Of a stretch of 13,346 nt of DNA, positions 1-6,848 are shown one piece after another (within the stretch, counting starts at the first letter, position 1; every line of letters begins with the position of its first letter). The notes beneath the pieces were generated by a model. The model was not told the origin of the DNA. It saw only the letters and a program-made list of their open reading frames with translations, and did not search any database. The DNA is from JADKIH01 sp043747595 (GTDB lineage: Bacteria; Bacteroidota; Bacteroidia; AKYH767-A; 2013-40CM-41-45). Where the stretch lies: contig JAYTOX010000138.1 of the NCBI GenBank assembly GCA_043747595.1, forward strand, positions 1 through 13,346, read 5' to 3'. The translations under genes and the position numbers were made by a program.

Positions 1-95
1 CGTCTATACTTTTGCGCAAAATTTAATTTGTCGATTGAAAGTGTGGTTGCTCGACCTATTATTAAAAAGAAGGTCTGCGACTTTTTGAGTGAACC

Positions 96-551
96 CTAAG
101 TAGCCGTTTCAATTCCATTGACAAATTTGACCAACCAATCAACATCATACTTTTTTAAGTTAATTTGAAAAACAATTCCCGCACTTGTTATAACAAGGAC
201 CTTGTCTTTTGTTTTATTGGTTACAAAGTTTGTCGTTAGAAATGCTAAATTATTGTCATGGTCGTTCTGTAATTCTTTACTCGCTTTTAATTCAAACTTA
301 AAATATTTAATAACTGTTTTTTGAGATCTATCTAAAATGTAAATTCCATTTTGCGCTCCGACTAGCCAAAGATCATTTATTTCTACAAAAGAATTTAATT
401 CTGAAATGGTGTCGTATTCCGTTAAACTATTAATGTAGTCGGTATATGACAATACTTCAATTTTTTCTTTCGGCGATAATACTGTCTGTTTAACATCCTT
501 ATGACAAGCACAAAAAAAAGTAACTGTTAATAGTAGCACTATTATTTTCAT
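96..551 (-). CDS. Small lipoprotein with a two-component-propeller-like segment
   Basis: Predicted outer-envelope lipoprotein of 151 residues. The chosen ATG at 551 gives the start MKIIVLLLTVTFFCACHKD: a short charged end, a hydrophobic stretch and a lipobox-like cysteine (FCAC). An in-frame start at 575 would add MPILKRRP before it and is a less typical lipoprotein start. Residues 60-85 (NDLWLVGAQNGIYILDR) resemble one blade of the Reg_prop beta-propeller repeats found in sensory proteins of Bacteroidota. One blade cannot form a propeller, so this may be a fragment of a larger protein. After the TAG stop the same frame stays open to the window edge (about 31 codons), which is compatible with a nonsense truncation but not evidence for one. 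The real function is unknown. Confidence 0.6.
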   Translation of the reverse strand: MKIIVLLLTVTFFCACHKDVKQTVLSPKEKIEVLSYTDYINSLTEYDTISELNSFVEINDLWLVGAQNGIYILDRSQKTVIKYFKFELKASKELQNDHDNNLAFLTTNFVTNKTKDKVLVITSAGIVFQINLKKYDVDWLVKFVNGIETAT

Positions 552-798
552 CGGTCGTCTTTTCAATATAGGCATGAAGAATTACGTACAACAATTAAGA
601 TTTCTGCTCGGCACAATATACGTATGATTCGAAGATAGAACTTTCAATACCTAATAACAAGCCTTAGAAAGTGGCTAATAGTTTACGAGCTTACAACTCT
701 TCATTATTTCAGTATTCAAAATTTACATTCTGATGCTCAATACATTTATCTCCCAATTGTGTTAAGGTCCTATTACAGTCCAGGGCAATGGATTTATT

Positions 799-1041
799 AT
801 GCTATCATATGAAATACCATTTGATACTAATACAACCATGAAAGATATACTACAATATCTAGCCGATGATCATAATAAATCATTGGAAAAACTAAAGGAC
901 GTTCCGGAAAGAGTTGCTACCAATAATGAAGCTTGGGAATTGCCTGATCGTAAGCTTGTGAAAGGTGGGCTGAATAAAAAGGGAGGGAGGAAGCGTAAGA
1001 GGGGTTGGGATGATGGGGATTATTATGGGTATTATGGGTGA
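799..1041 (+). CDS. Doubtful 80-residue hypothetical protein with Gly/Lys/Tyr-rich tail
   Basis: I recognise no family. The first 50 residues are ordinary in composition and look helical (MKDILQYLADDHNKSLEKL). The last 25 are low-complexity and basic, then acidic/aromatic (KKGGRKRKRGWDDGDYYGYYG), from a strongly G-rich stretch ending in two copies of TATTATGGG. An inner ATG at 838 is an alternative start. There is no Shine-Dalgarno sequence, which is uninformative in Bacteroidota. It lies alone between minus-strand genes. It could be a real small nucleic-acid-binding protein or a chance ORF. Confidence 0.3.
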   Translation: MLSYEIPFDTNTTMKDILQYLADDHNKSLEKLKDVPERVATNNEAWELPDRKLVKGGLNKKGGRKRKRGWDDGDYYGYYG

Positions 1042-1160
1042 GTTTTATTTCGGTACTTAGTTCTCAATGATAATGGTTTGCAGCAAGAATAAGTCGGAGA
1101 TTTCGGAGACGAAAACTGTCTGCCACCAATGAACTTGATAAGAAGCACAAATGTTTATTT

Positions 1161-1208
1161 AACCACTGAACAGCCAATTTCTTGTAGGTGCTGTTAGCAG
1201 TAGTGGTT
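1161..1208. repeat. Bulged inverted repeat, loosely attC-like
   Basis: The left arm AACCACTGAACAGC (1161-1174) pairs with the right arm at 1190-1208, which reads GCTGTT, then two extra bases, CAGT, three extra bases, GGTT. Fourteen base pairs form with both bulges on one arm, around a 15-base loop. One-sided bulges are a property of integron attC sites. ATTTAAC at the left edge (1157-1163) fits the RYYYAAC core, but no matching GTTRRRY lies at the right edge, so an attC call is not justified. Confidence 0.45.
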
Positions 1209-1240
1209 CTTTCAGGTCGAAGGCCTGACGTGTCAAGTTT

Positions 1241-1256
1241 GCACTGTCACCAGTGC
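1241..1256. repeat. Short perfect hairpin
   Basis: GCACTG and CAGTGC flank the loop TCAC, a perfect 6-bp stem. No T-run follows immediately on either strand, so it is not a simple intrinsic terminator. It lies between the bulged repeat and the long A/T-rich hairpin. Confidence 0.5.
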
Positions 1257-1261
1257 GCTGG

Positions 1262-1330
1262 ATTGCAAGTTCTTTTTATTTTTTTAGCGTTGATTTGTGT
1301 GTCGGCAAAAAAATAAAATGTGCTTGCAAA
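1262..1330 (-). terminator. Long A/T-rich hairpin about 40 bases past dtcC, possible operon terminator
   Basis: An outer 7-bp stem (TTGCAAG at 1263-1269 with CTTGCAA at 1323-1329), a symmetric four-base internal loop, and a perfect 12-bp inner stem (TTTTATTTTTTT at 1274-1285 with its complement at 1307-1318) enclose a 21-base loop. Read on the minus strand it starts about 40 bases after the dtcC stop and has T-rich arms, so it may end or stabilise the operon transcript. The right arm overlaps the direct repeat at 1304-1340, so it could instead be part of a recombination site. The structure is seen; the role is inferred. Confidence 0.45.
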
Positions 1331-1340
1331 TGCGTTGGGG
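1304..1340 (+). repeat. Direct repeat, copy on the downstream side of the Detocs-like operon
   Basis: The copy contains GGCAAAA, then AAATGTGCTTGCAAAT, then a TTGG element. The partner at 6543-6573 has GGCAAAA, AAATGTGCTGCAAAT and TTGG in the same order and orientation, differing by small gaps. The pair encloses the whole 1369-6334 operon. Confidence 0.55.
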
Positions 1341-1368
1341 CGTCCTGTGGTCATTTTTCGTTGTGAGT

Positions 1369-2367
1369 TTATTTTAATTTATTGAACATTACTTTTACGC
1401 AAACAGAAGGCTCTTTGCCTTGTTGACTAAATTCTTCTTCAATTTTATGCTTGTCTATAACAACACCAGTTTCTACAAGAATCAAAAACAACAAAGCTTT
1501 TACATTTGCATTGTTACTGTAAAAGGATTTTAGTCCTTCAAGAGTTTTTAAAGTGTCATTCTTCTTTCCATTACTGTCGATATATTTCGCTTCTATAATC
1601 AAAGAATTTCCTTTAATAGAAAAGTCGGCATTTTTTGTGTTGCCATCAAAAATCACTGCAATGTTTTCCGCTTCAACACTAGGTAACCAAGGTCGCAAGA
1701 CTAAATGAATTAGATTTTGATAATCGTATTCACTCGAAATTTTTATAGAATTATTGTTTATATTTTTTGCTTTAGTCCCATTAGAAAATTTACTAGGAAC
1801 ATCTAATGACTTCTCTACAATTGTCCCAAGGTTATTTGCAATTTCTTTCCAACTAAAGCCAATTAATGAATTGGGTAATGAATTGTTATCTAAAAAGTCA
1901 AGAATTACTTCTGATTGGTTTGCAAATGAGGCACTAATAAATTGTTGTCTAATTTTAACCAAATGAAAAATGATTGATTGAAGCTGGTCTTCCCAACTTG
2001 ATGAGTTTTCTTCATAATCAATCAAATTCCAAAGTTTTTTACTAAAATCTTGATGGTGTTCTTCTACTTGGTCTTTATAACCTGAAATTCCAACTATATG
2101 AATCGGTGGATGAATGGACGGATTTATTTCAATGTTATTTAGGAAGCCTGTTGCATTTTTTGCATTGCTTTCGCCTCCTTCTTCAACAGGTAAAACTAAA
2201 TCCAAAATCATTAAATCAAAATATTCTTGATAAAGTATTTTTTTTGCTTCATTGACACATTTTGCTTGAACAATGTTTTTCTCAAGAATATCGTGATTGT
2301 TGAGAATTGTTTTTACAATTCTTTCCCTCTTACTCTGTAAATCGTCAACTACTAATATCTTTATCAT
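1369..2367 (-). CDS. dtcC: Detocs-like response regulator with PD-(D/E)xK (DpnII/MboI-like) nuclease effector, DtcC-like
   Basis: 332-residue cytoplasmic effector. Residues 1-125 are a receiver domain: acidic pair D8/D9, predicted phospho-acceptor D56 (LMILDLVLP), and S95 (IVGISG) at the switch position. I cannot find the usual beta-5 lysine; a YEEN segment sits there. After a linker, residues 211-330 look like a DpnII/MboI-type restriction endonuclease: E213 in the helix EYDYQNLIHLVLRPWLP, then D248 (NADF), E259 and K261 (IIEAKY), the D-x10-ExK core of PD-(D/E)xK nucleases, then a helix and a hydrophobic strand (KALLFLIL). In characterised Detocs the third gene joins a receiver to a PNP-like ATP nucleosidase; here a nuclease replaces it. 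Inferred role: phosphorylation-triggered DNA cleavage causing abortive defence. The ATG overlaps the dtcB stop (ATGA). GC is low. Confidence 0.85.
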   Translation of the reverse strand: MIKILVVDDLQSKRERIVKTILNNHDILEKNIVQAKCVNEAKKILYQEYFDLMILDLVLPVEEGGESNAKNATGFLNNIEINPSIHPPIHIVGISGYKDQVEEHHQDFSKKLWNLIDYEENSSSWEDQLQSIIFHLVKIRQQFISASFANQSEVILDFLDNNSLPNSLIGFSWKEIANNLGTIVEKSLDVPSKFSNGTKAKNINNNSIKISSEYDYQNLIHLVLRPWLPSVEAENIAVIFDGNTKNADFSIKGNSLIIEAKYIDSNGKKNDTLKTLEGLKSFYSNNANVKALLFLILVETGVVIDKHKIEEEFSQQGKEPSVCVKVMFNKLK

Positions 2368-2813
2368 TTTATCTTAGTATTAAGTAATTGACAAAGTTTC
2401 TCTTTCCATTCTTCATTTATTTGAGAATAATATACATATCCAATGTAATTATCTGCAAACTCTTTCTGTAAATCGCTATGAAGGTCTGTGATTTTCGTTC
2501 CGTCATCATAGCTTCCGTGCATTGTAATAACAATAGCCTTTGTAGTAATGTCACGTAAATACATTTCCTTCAATATGTTCTTACCTGCTAATGGCATCCA
2601 ATCACCTCCGCTGTCCTCGGACGAAATATCATAATTGGGCATACTAATATCTAAAAGAAGAACATCATAATTATTGTGATTCATTTTAAGTTCTTTTAAC
2701 CCACTTATGTATGAGTTTTTGGTTTCAATTTCACAACCACTAAATTTTTCTGATACAAATTTGATAATTTGTGCTTGTTTTAGTGGGTGGTCTTCAATGA
2801 ACAATATTTTCAT
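2364..2813 (-). CDS. dtcB: Stand-alone receiver domain protein, DtcB-like phosphate buffer
   Basis: 149-residue single-domain response regulator with no output domain. The receiver landmarks are E7/D8 (FIEDHP), phospho-acceptor D55 (YDVLLLDISMP) and T97 (AIVITMHGS). A segment of about 20 residues rich in Asp, Ser and Gly follows D55, longer than in CheY-type receivers, and the beta-5 lysine is not evident (GYVYYSQ). In Detocs the equivalent receiver-only protein draws phosphate from accidentally activated kinase and prevents self-toxicity; I infer that role from gene order and domain content. It overlaps the kinase gene and the effector gene by four bases (ATGA) on each side, so translation of the three proteins is probably coupled. 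A generic CheY-like intermediate is the alternative. Confidence 0.8.
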   Translation of the reverse strand: MKILFIEDHPLKQAQIIKFVSEKFSGCEIETKNSYISGLKELKMNHNNYDVLLLDISMPNYDISSEDSGGDWMPLAGKNILKEMYLRDITTKAIVITMHGSYDDGTKITDLHSDLQKEFADNYIGYVYYSQINEEWKEKLCQLLNTKIK

Positions 2814-5800
2814 AATATCAAGTCTTTTATGTCAATAGAAAGTAAAACTGAAAATAGCTTTTCATCATCTGATATATTTGTTTTTAAACAACCATTTTTT
2901 GAACATTTCAAATCAGAGGTTAGAATCTTAAATGCTTTGTGATAACCTGATTTACCTTCGTTAATTAGCTTATCTGTATCCGGGGTTTCACCCTTCCAGA
3001 TTGACCTTAGAGCATCTAAGGAGTTTTTATCTGTAATGTTATTTTGTATTGTAATTTTTAATATATTTTCTTGTTCAACTTGGGAGATAATTTTACAGTT
3101 TAAGTCAAATGCGTTTTCACCTGAGTGTTTAATAATATTCTCTAGAAAAATTCTTATTAAGTCCGCAAAGTGCGTTTTGTATTCGCCTTTTATACTGCTG
3201 TCAAAATTTATTTCACGAGTTAATTGAAGCCTTTTCTGCCAACTACTTTTTATTGCATATTCCGCTACAATGTTTATCAAATCTGACAGTTTGAAATCTG
3301 CAGCTTTTATTTCTGTGCGTTTAAACCATCGGCTTATTTTTTGAATAACAGTCTGTATTTCGGTAGAACAATCTTTAATAGATTTTCTTATTGGTTCACT
3401 ATTCTGCTCTCCCAATTGATGAATAATGTCCCTTTCAAACTCATCAAAATAAGCGTTAAATTGATTGAGGATATCATTTTGAATTTTTTCTCTGATAAAT
3501 TCTAAGTTTTCATCAGTTCTTTGCCATAGAACGGCAAAAATGCCTTGAACAAAATCTTCAAAACTTTCGCTATAAATTGCAGCGACAGATTGATACCATA
3601 ATTCATTTAGGTCAAATTCATAGTTAAACCAACCTTCTTCGTTGCTTTCAGTTTTATATACTTGTAAATGTTTTTTAATTAAGTCAAATATAACTCCATC
3701 AATTTTACTTGCAAAATCACTTAAAGTGATTTGAATTTGTTCTTTTTGAACTTGATTAAAATTTCCATAAAAAAAATCCCAATAAACATTTCTACGATAT
3801 TTTGAACTGTTTCCCTCTTTTAGAGTAATTAAATTATGGGTTTCAAAAATTGGTCTTAATTCACCAACTAATACACCGTGTCTTATTCTTGTGCTTAAAT
3901 ATGCAACAATCCCAAATTGGCTATTTAAAAACTTATCTTTTACAGAATTAAATAATTCCATATAAATATCAAAAACTGGATTATTGGAATATTCAATTTT
4001 TTCAAGTTCTGTATTCTCTTGAGAAGAATATGTGGTCAGTGTTCCTCCTTTTAGTAAAAATACTTTTCCTTTATCTGTTATTCTAGATATTACTTCAAAG
4101 CGTTCATAGATAGCTTTATAGTCTTGTAATTCATTTTCTATTATACCTAGCTCATTTACATAAATTTTACTTTCATCAAGGTCAATCAAACCTTGTTGAA
4201 TTACGAGTATGTTCTGTATGCTCTTAATTTCTGAAACGATGTTTTTGTTATTGGGAATTTTTTCTCTAATGAAATTAGCTAAGGACAGCCTCTCTTCCAA
4301 TCGTTGTTTTGAATTTTCAAATGATGTAGAGTGCATCAATATTTTTGGACTGCAAGTGTGTTCTATAAAATATAAAAATTTTATTTCATCAAATTCGCCA
4401 ATTCTTTTCAACAATTGAGTTGGCTTTTCTACTCCTAAATAATTATTAAACAATTCAAAAGCCAATTGTGTTTCAACTACATCCCCATCGACAATAGTAT
4501 AGAATAGTGGTAGATTAATTCCCTTCTCTACATTCCGAAATTTATTGGAGTGAATTTTATTCAATAATTCCCTTACTTCAATTTTATCAATTATATGATT
4601 ATTAAAAAAGAAGCTATCTACAAACAACTCGATGCACTTGTTGGGTTGGTCTAATTTTAGATAACATTGAAACAAATTGACAATTGCAGTTTCTAATATC
4701 GGGGCTGTGTCTTTATAATTTGTAATTAAAAACTCCCATTCTTTTGTAGCGTCTAAAAAATTATTTTTCTCCTGATACTTTCTTGCAAGTTCAACTTTGA
4801 ATTTTCCTTCAGGAATTTTCATTTCATACTTGAATAAATCATCTAAGCCTTTTAATCTTTCTAGAAAAAACTCTACTGTAATTGAGTTTGGAAATTTTTC
4901 AGAAAGCATGTTTAGGAAATTTAATTTATCAGAATCTTCTTCAAAAACATCATAAATAATAGGATTGGCAATATTGTATGAAATTCTTGATAGTAACTTT
5001 CTTTCATTTTTGCCTTGTGTTTGAAAATAAACGAAATCGGTTATTCCATAACTTAATGAACAGCTCGTGATGTTATTAGCGATTCGCAATAAATTCATTG
5101 CTGATTGACTGGGATTTGTTGTTACAGAATTAATCTTGAATAAATCATTAAGGATTTCATTTTGTAAACTTTTCTTTTTTCCAACAGGGACAAAACTTTT
5201 TTTCTGATAAATTAATGAGTTAATATAAAGCACATATAGGTCAAACTGTGTAGGATTTTCCAATAAAATAACTTTGAGTTCTTTCTCAACAATGTCATAT
5301 AATCCGCTTGTATAATTGTCAATTATTTTAATTTCAATTTGGCTTTTTTTTAAATCAAAAGCAGGGAATATTGCTTCACCTGAAAGTAATTTCAGCTTGT
5401 ATAAAACTGGGTCTTCAATTTTTCTTATCAAATAATTAATTCGATTTTGAAGATACCTTTTTATTACAACCTTTTTTTCTTTGGCTTCATTCAAAAAACT
5501 TGAAACGGCAAGTAGATTTGTTAGAACCTTTGTTATGTTTAAATATCTGTCAATAATACTGTGTGAAAAATCCAATGCAATTATTTCTCCATAGTTATTA
5601 AAGTCAATATGGTTCAGAAATGTCAGTTTAAATCTATAATAGTTTTGGAAAGCTTCTTTTGTGTCGGTAGATTTTAGATTACTAAGGGAAAGTTCTAAAT
5701 CATTAAAATATCGGTTGATTGAAAGAGAATGTTCTGCTCTTAAACTTAAATAATGTGCAAGATATTTTGTTATCCCTTTTGAATTATTCGTCTCATTAAA

Positions 5801-6334
5801 CTGACTAAGGAATTCTTTATTCTCAGATGCTTTACCTGATGCTTCTTTTAAAACAAAGCGATTTTCTAAGCTCCATAATGAATAACATATTTCAGATTCA
5901 ATTTTGGTTAATTGTATTTCTGCATTGTCATAATCACCAATAAGTAAATATGCTTCATAAGCTTCTTTGTATTTGAGAAAGAGATTTATTTCGTATTTAA
6001 ATTTTCTAATACCTATTAAAACTAAATTTAATTCAGAGGTTAGCTCTACAGGAGTTAGTCCTTTATCACTATAAAGTCCCAACAATGGCAATTCTTTTAG
6101 TAGTCCTAATTCAGAATAATTTTCAGGAAGCGGTTTGCCAAGAAGCAATTCCTTTTTTGAATTATTTAAACTATTAGCAAGGTAATCGACTGCGTTACAA
6201 AGTTCGCTAAAAGGCAAGTTTTGCTTTAGATTAAAATAAGCAATTTTTCGTTTTTGGGTGCTACCATTAATTAAATGGTAGTTCGCTCTTGAATAAGATA
6301 CTCCTTCAGATGTTGTTTTTTGTTTTCTCTTCAT
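2810..6334 (-). CDS. dtcA: Large cytoplasmic TPR-containing histidine kinase-like ATPase, DtcA-like sensor
   Basis: 1174 residues with no signal peptide or membrane segment, so the sensor is soluble. The long N-terminal part is helical with TPR-like pairs, for example residues 122-150 (EAYLLIGDYDNAEIQL) and 512-575 (LARKYQEKNNFLDATKEW). Residues 814-830 carry a striking STRIRHGVLVGELR segment. Residues 940-1005 look like a dimerisation helix ending ISRWF. Residues 1050-1165 are a HATPase_c domain: N-box FLENIIKHSG (N1066) and a G2-like GKSGYHKAFKIL (from 1127), but the DxGxG G1 box is not recognisable. There is no standard HisKA H-box; H819 and H972 are candidate phospho-acceptors. This matches the DtcA role of sensing infection and phosphorylating DtcB/DtcC. 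AAGGAC lies about 12 bases before the ATG. Uncharacterised HATPase/TPR kinases are the alternative. Confidence 0.82.
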   Translation of the reverse strand: MKRKQKTTSEGVSYSRANYHLINGSTQKRKIAYFNLKQNLPFSELCNAVDYLANSLNNSKKELLLGKPLPENYSELGLLKELPLLGLYSDKGLTPVELTSELNLVLIGIRKFKYEINLFLKYKEAYEAYLLIGDYDNAEIQLTKIESEICYSLWSLENRFVLKEASGKASENKEFLSQFNETNNSKGITKYLAHYLSLRAEHSLSINRYFNDLELSLSNLKSTDTKEAFQNYYRFKLTFLNHIDFNNYGEIIALDFSHSIIDRYLNITKVLTNLLAVSSFLNEAKEKKVVIKRYLQNRINYLIRKIEDPVLYKLKLLSGEAIFPAFDLKKSQIEIKIIDNYTSGLYDIVEKELKVILLENPTQFDLYVLYINSLIYQKKSFVPVGKKKSLQNEILNDLFKINSVTTNPSQSAMNLLRIANNITSCSLSYGITDFVYFQTQGKNERKLLSRISYNIANPIIYDVFEEDSDKLNFLNMLSEKFPNSITVEFFLERLKGLDDLFKYEMKIPEGKFKVELARKYQEKNNFLDATKEWEFLITNYKDTAPILETAIVNLFQCYLKLDQPNKCIELFVDSFFFNNHIIDKIEVRELLNKIHSNKFRNVEKGINLPLFYTIVDGDVVETQLAFELFNNYLGVEKPTQLLKRIGEFDEIKFLYFIEHTCSPKILMHSTSFENSKQRLEERLSLANFIREKIPNNKNIVSEIKSIQNILVIQQGLIDLDESKIYVNELGIIENELQDYKAIYERFEVISRITDKGKVFLLKGGTLTTYSSQENTELEKIEYSNNPVFDIYMELFNSVKDKFLNSQFGIVAYLSTRIRHGVLVGELRPIFETHNLITLKEGNSSKYRRNVYWDFFYGNFNQVQKEQIQITLSDFASKIDGVIFDLIKKHLQVYKTESNEEGWFNYEFDLNELWYQSVAAIYSESFEDFVQGIFAVLWQRTDENLEFIREKIQNDILNQFNAYFDEFERDIIHQLGEQNSEPIRKSIKDCSTEIQTVIQKISRWFKRTEIKAADFKLSDLINIVAEYAIKSSWQKRLQLTREINFDSSIKGEYKTHFADLIRIFLENIIKHSGENAFDLNCKIISQVEQENILKITIQNNITDKNSLDALRSIWKGETPDTDKLINEGKSGYHKAFKILTSDLKCSKNGCLKTNISDDEKLFSVLLSIDIKDLIL

Positions 6335-6542
6335 TTTTATTGAATTGTCCTTTCTTCAAAAGTCGTACGCTACAAATTTTAGTCTACTCAAACCAGATTA
6401 TTACATAATTCATTTTGTTTCTAAATCTTTATATTTTATTTGGTTGTAAAGTTAAAATTTTACTTTCAGTTTCAATCAAAAGTTGCTCTCAAATTATTCT
6501 ATGTCCACTTTTCGGGTGGTGGGTGGGCTTTGGGTGCGGTTG

Positions 6543-6573
6543 GGCAAAATTAAATGTGCTGCAAATTGATTGG
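6543..6573 (+). repeat. Direct repeat, copy on the upstream side of the Detocs-like operon
   Basis: Partner of the copy at 1304-1340: GGCAAAA, AAATGTGCTGCAAAT and TTGG in the same order and orientation. The long A/T stem that overlaps the other copy is missing here; instead CTGCAA and TTGCAG form a 6-bp stem (6559-6580). Confidence 0.55.
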
Positions 6574-6602
6574 CTTGCAGAAACCAGTAGCAATTATTAA
6601 AA

Positions 6603-6630
6603 ACTCCGAAGTAGCCGAACTTCCGAAATT
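6603..6630 (-). terminator. Weak possible terminator between dtcA and the DUF2779 gene
   Basis: On the minus strand GAAGT and ACTTC pair around a six-base loop, with one mismatch and one more pair outside, followed by GAG and a run of five T. It could end transcripts from the DUF2779 gene, about 220 bases upstream, before the Detocs-like operon. The stem is short and the distance long. Confidence 0.25.
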
Positions 6631-6848
6631 TATCATCAAAGATCTTCTTGTTTGAAATCCACTAACTTTCATCACTTCATCTTAAAGAATCAAAAAACTA
6701 AATTAACACCCTTTCCCACTAAAACTCCCAAATCATCAAACACCCGACAAGTATAATAAAAATTCCCAATCACCACATTCTATAAAAAAATTGCGGCTGA
6801 GAATACACTCAACATTATCAAAAATGCAAATACACAATTCAAAAACCC

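Larger units (their letters stand above)
1042..1368. other. Gene-free stretch rich in inverted repeats, downstream of the Detocs-like operon
   Basis: I see no credible gene in these 327 bases. They hold a bulged inverted repeat (1161-1208), a short palindrome (TCAGG/CCTGA arms at 1212-1228), a 6-bp-stem hairpin with a four-base loop (1241-1256), a long A/T-rich hairpin (1262-1329), and one copy of a direct repeat whose partner lies upstream of the operon (1304-1340). This density of structure is unlike the other gaps in the window and suggests a recombination boundary, a strong 3' end for the operon, or both. Confidence 0.6.
6335..6848. other. Gene-free stretch upstream of the Detocs-like operon
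   Basis: 514 bases with no convincing gene. The end next to the operon must hold its promoter; the nearest thing to the Bacteroidota TAnnTTTG element is TAAAATTTG on the minus strand (6373-6381), with one extra spacer base and no clear upstream TTG box. The middle has a G-rich run (6513-6544), a direct-repeat copy (6543-6573) and an inverted pair CTGCAA/TTGCAG (6559-6580). 6640-6848 is C-rich, G-poor and featureless. A plus-strand ORF of 61 codons at 6415-6600 has no protein-like features. Confidence 0.5.

Noticed and set aside
1161..1340. CRISPR array or integron attC array
   Set aside because: The inverted repeats differ from one another, are not regularly spaced, and lack spacer-repeat organisation or a full attC core pair.
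6415..6600. Plus-strand ORF of 61 codons upstream of dtcA
   Set aside because: It runs through the direct-repeat copy and a G-rich run, with no protein-like composition and no homologous motif.
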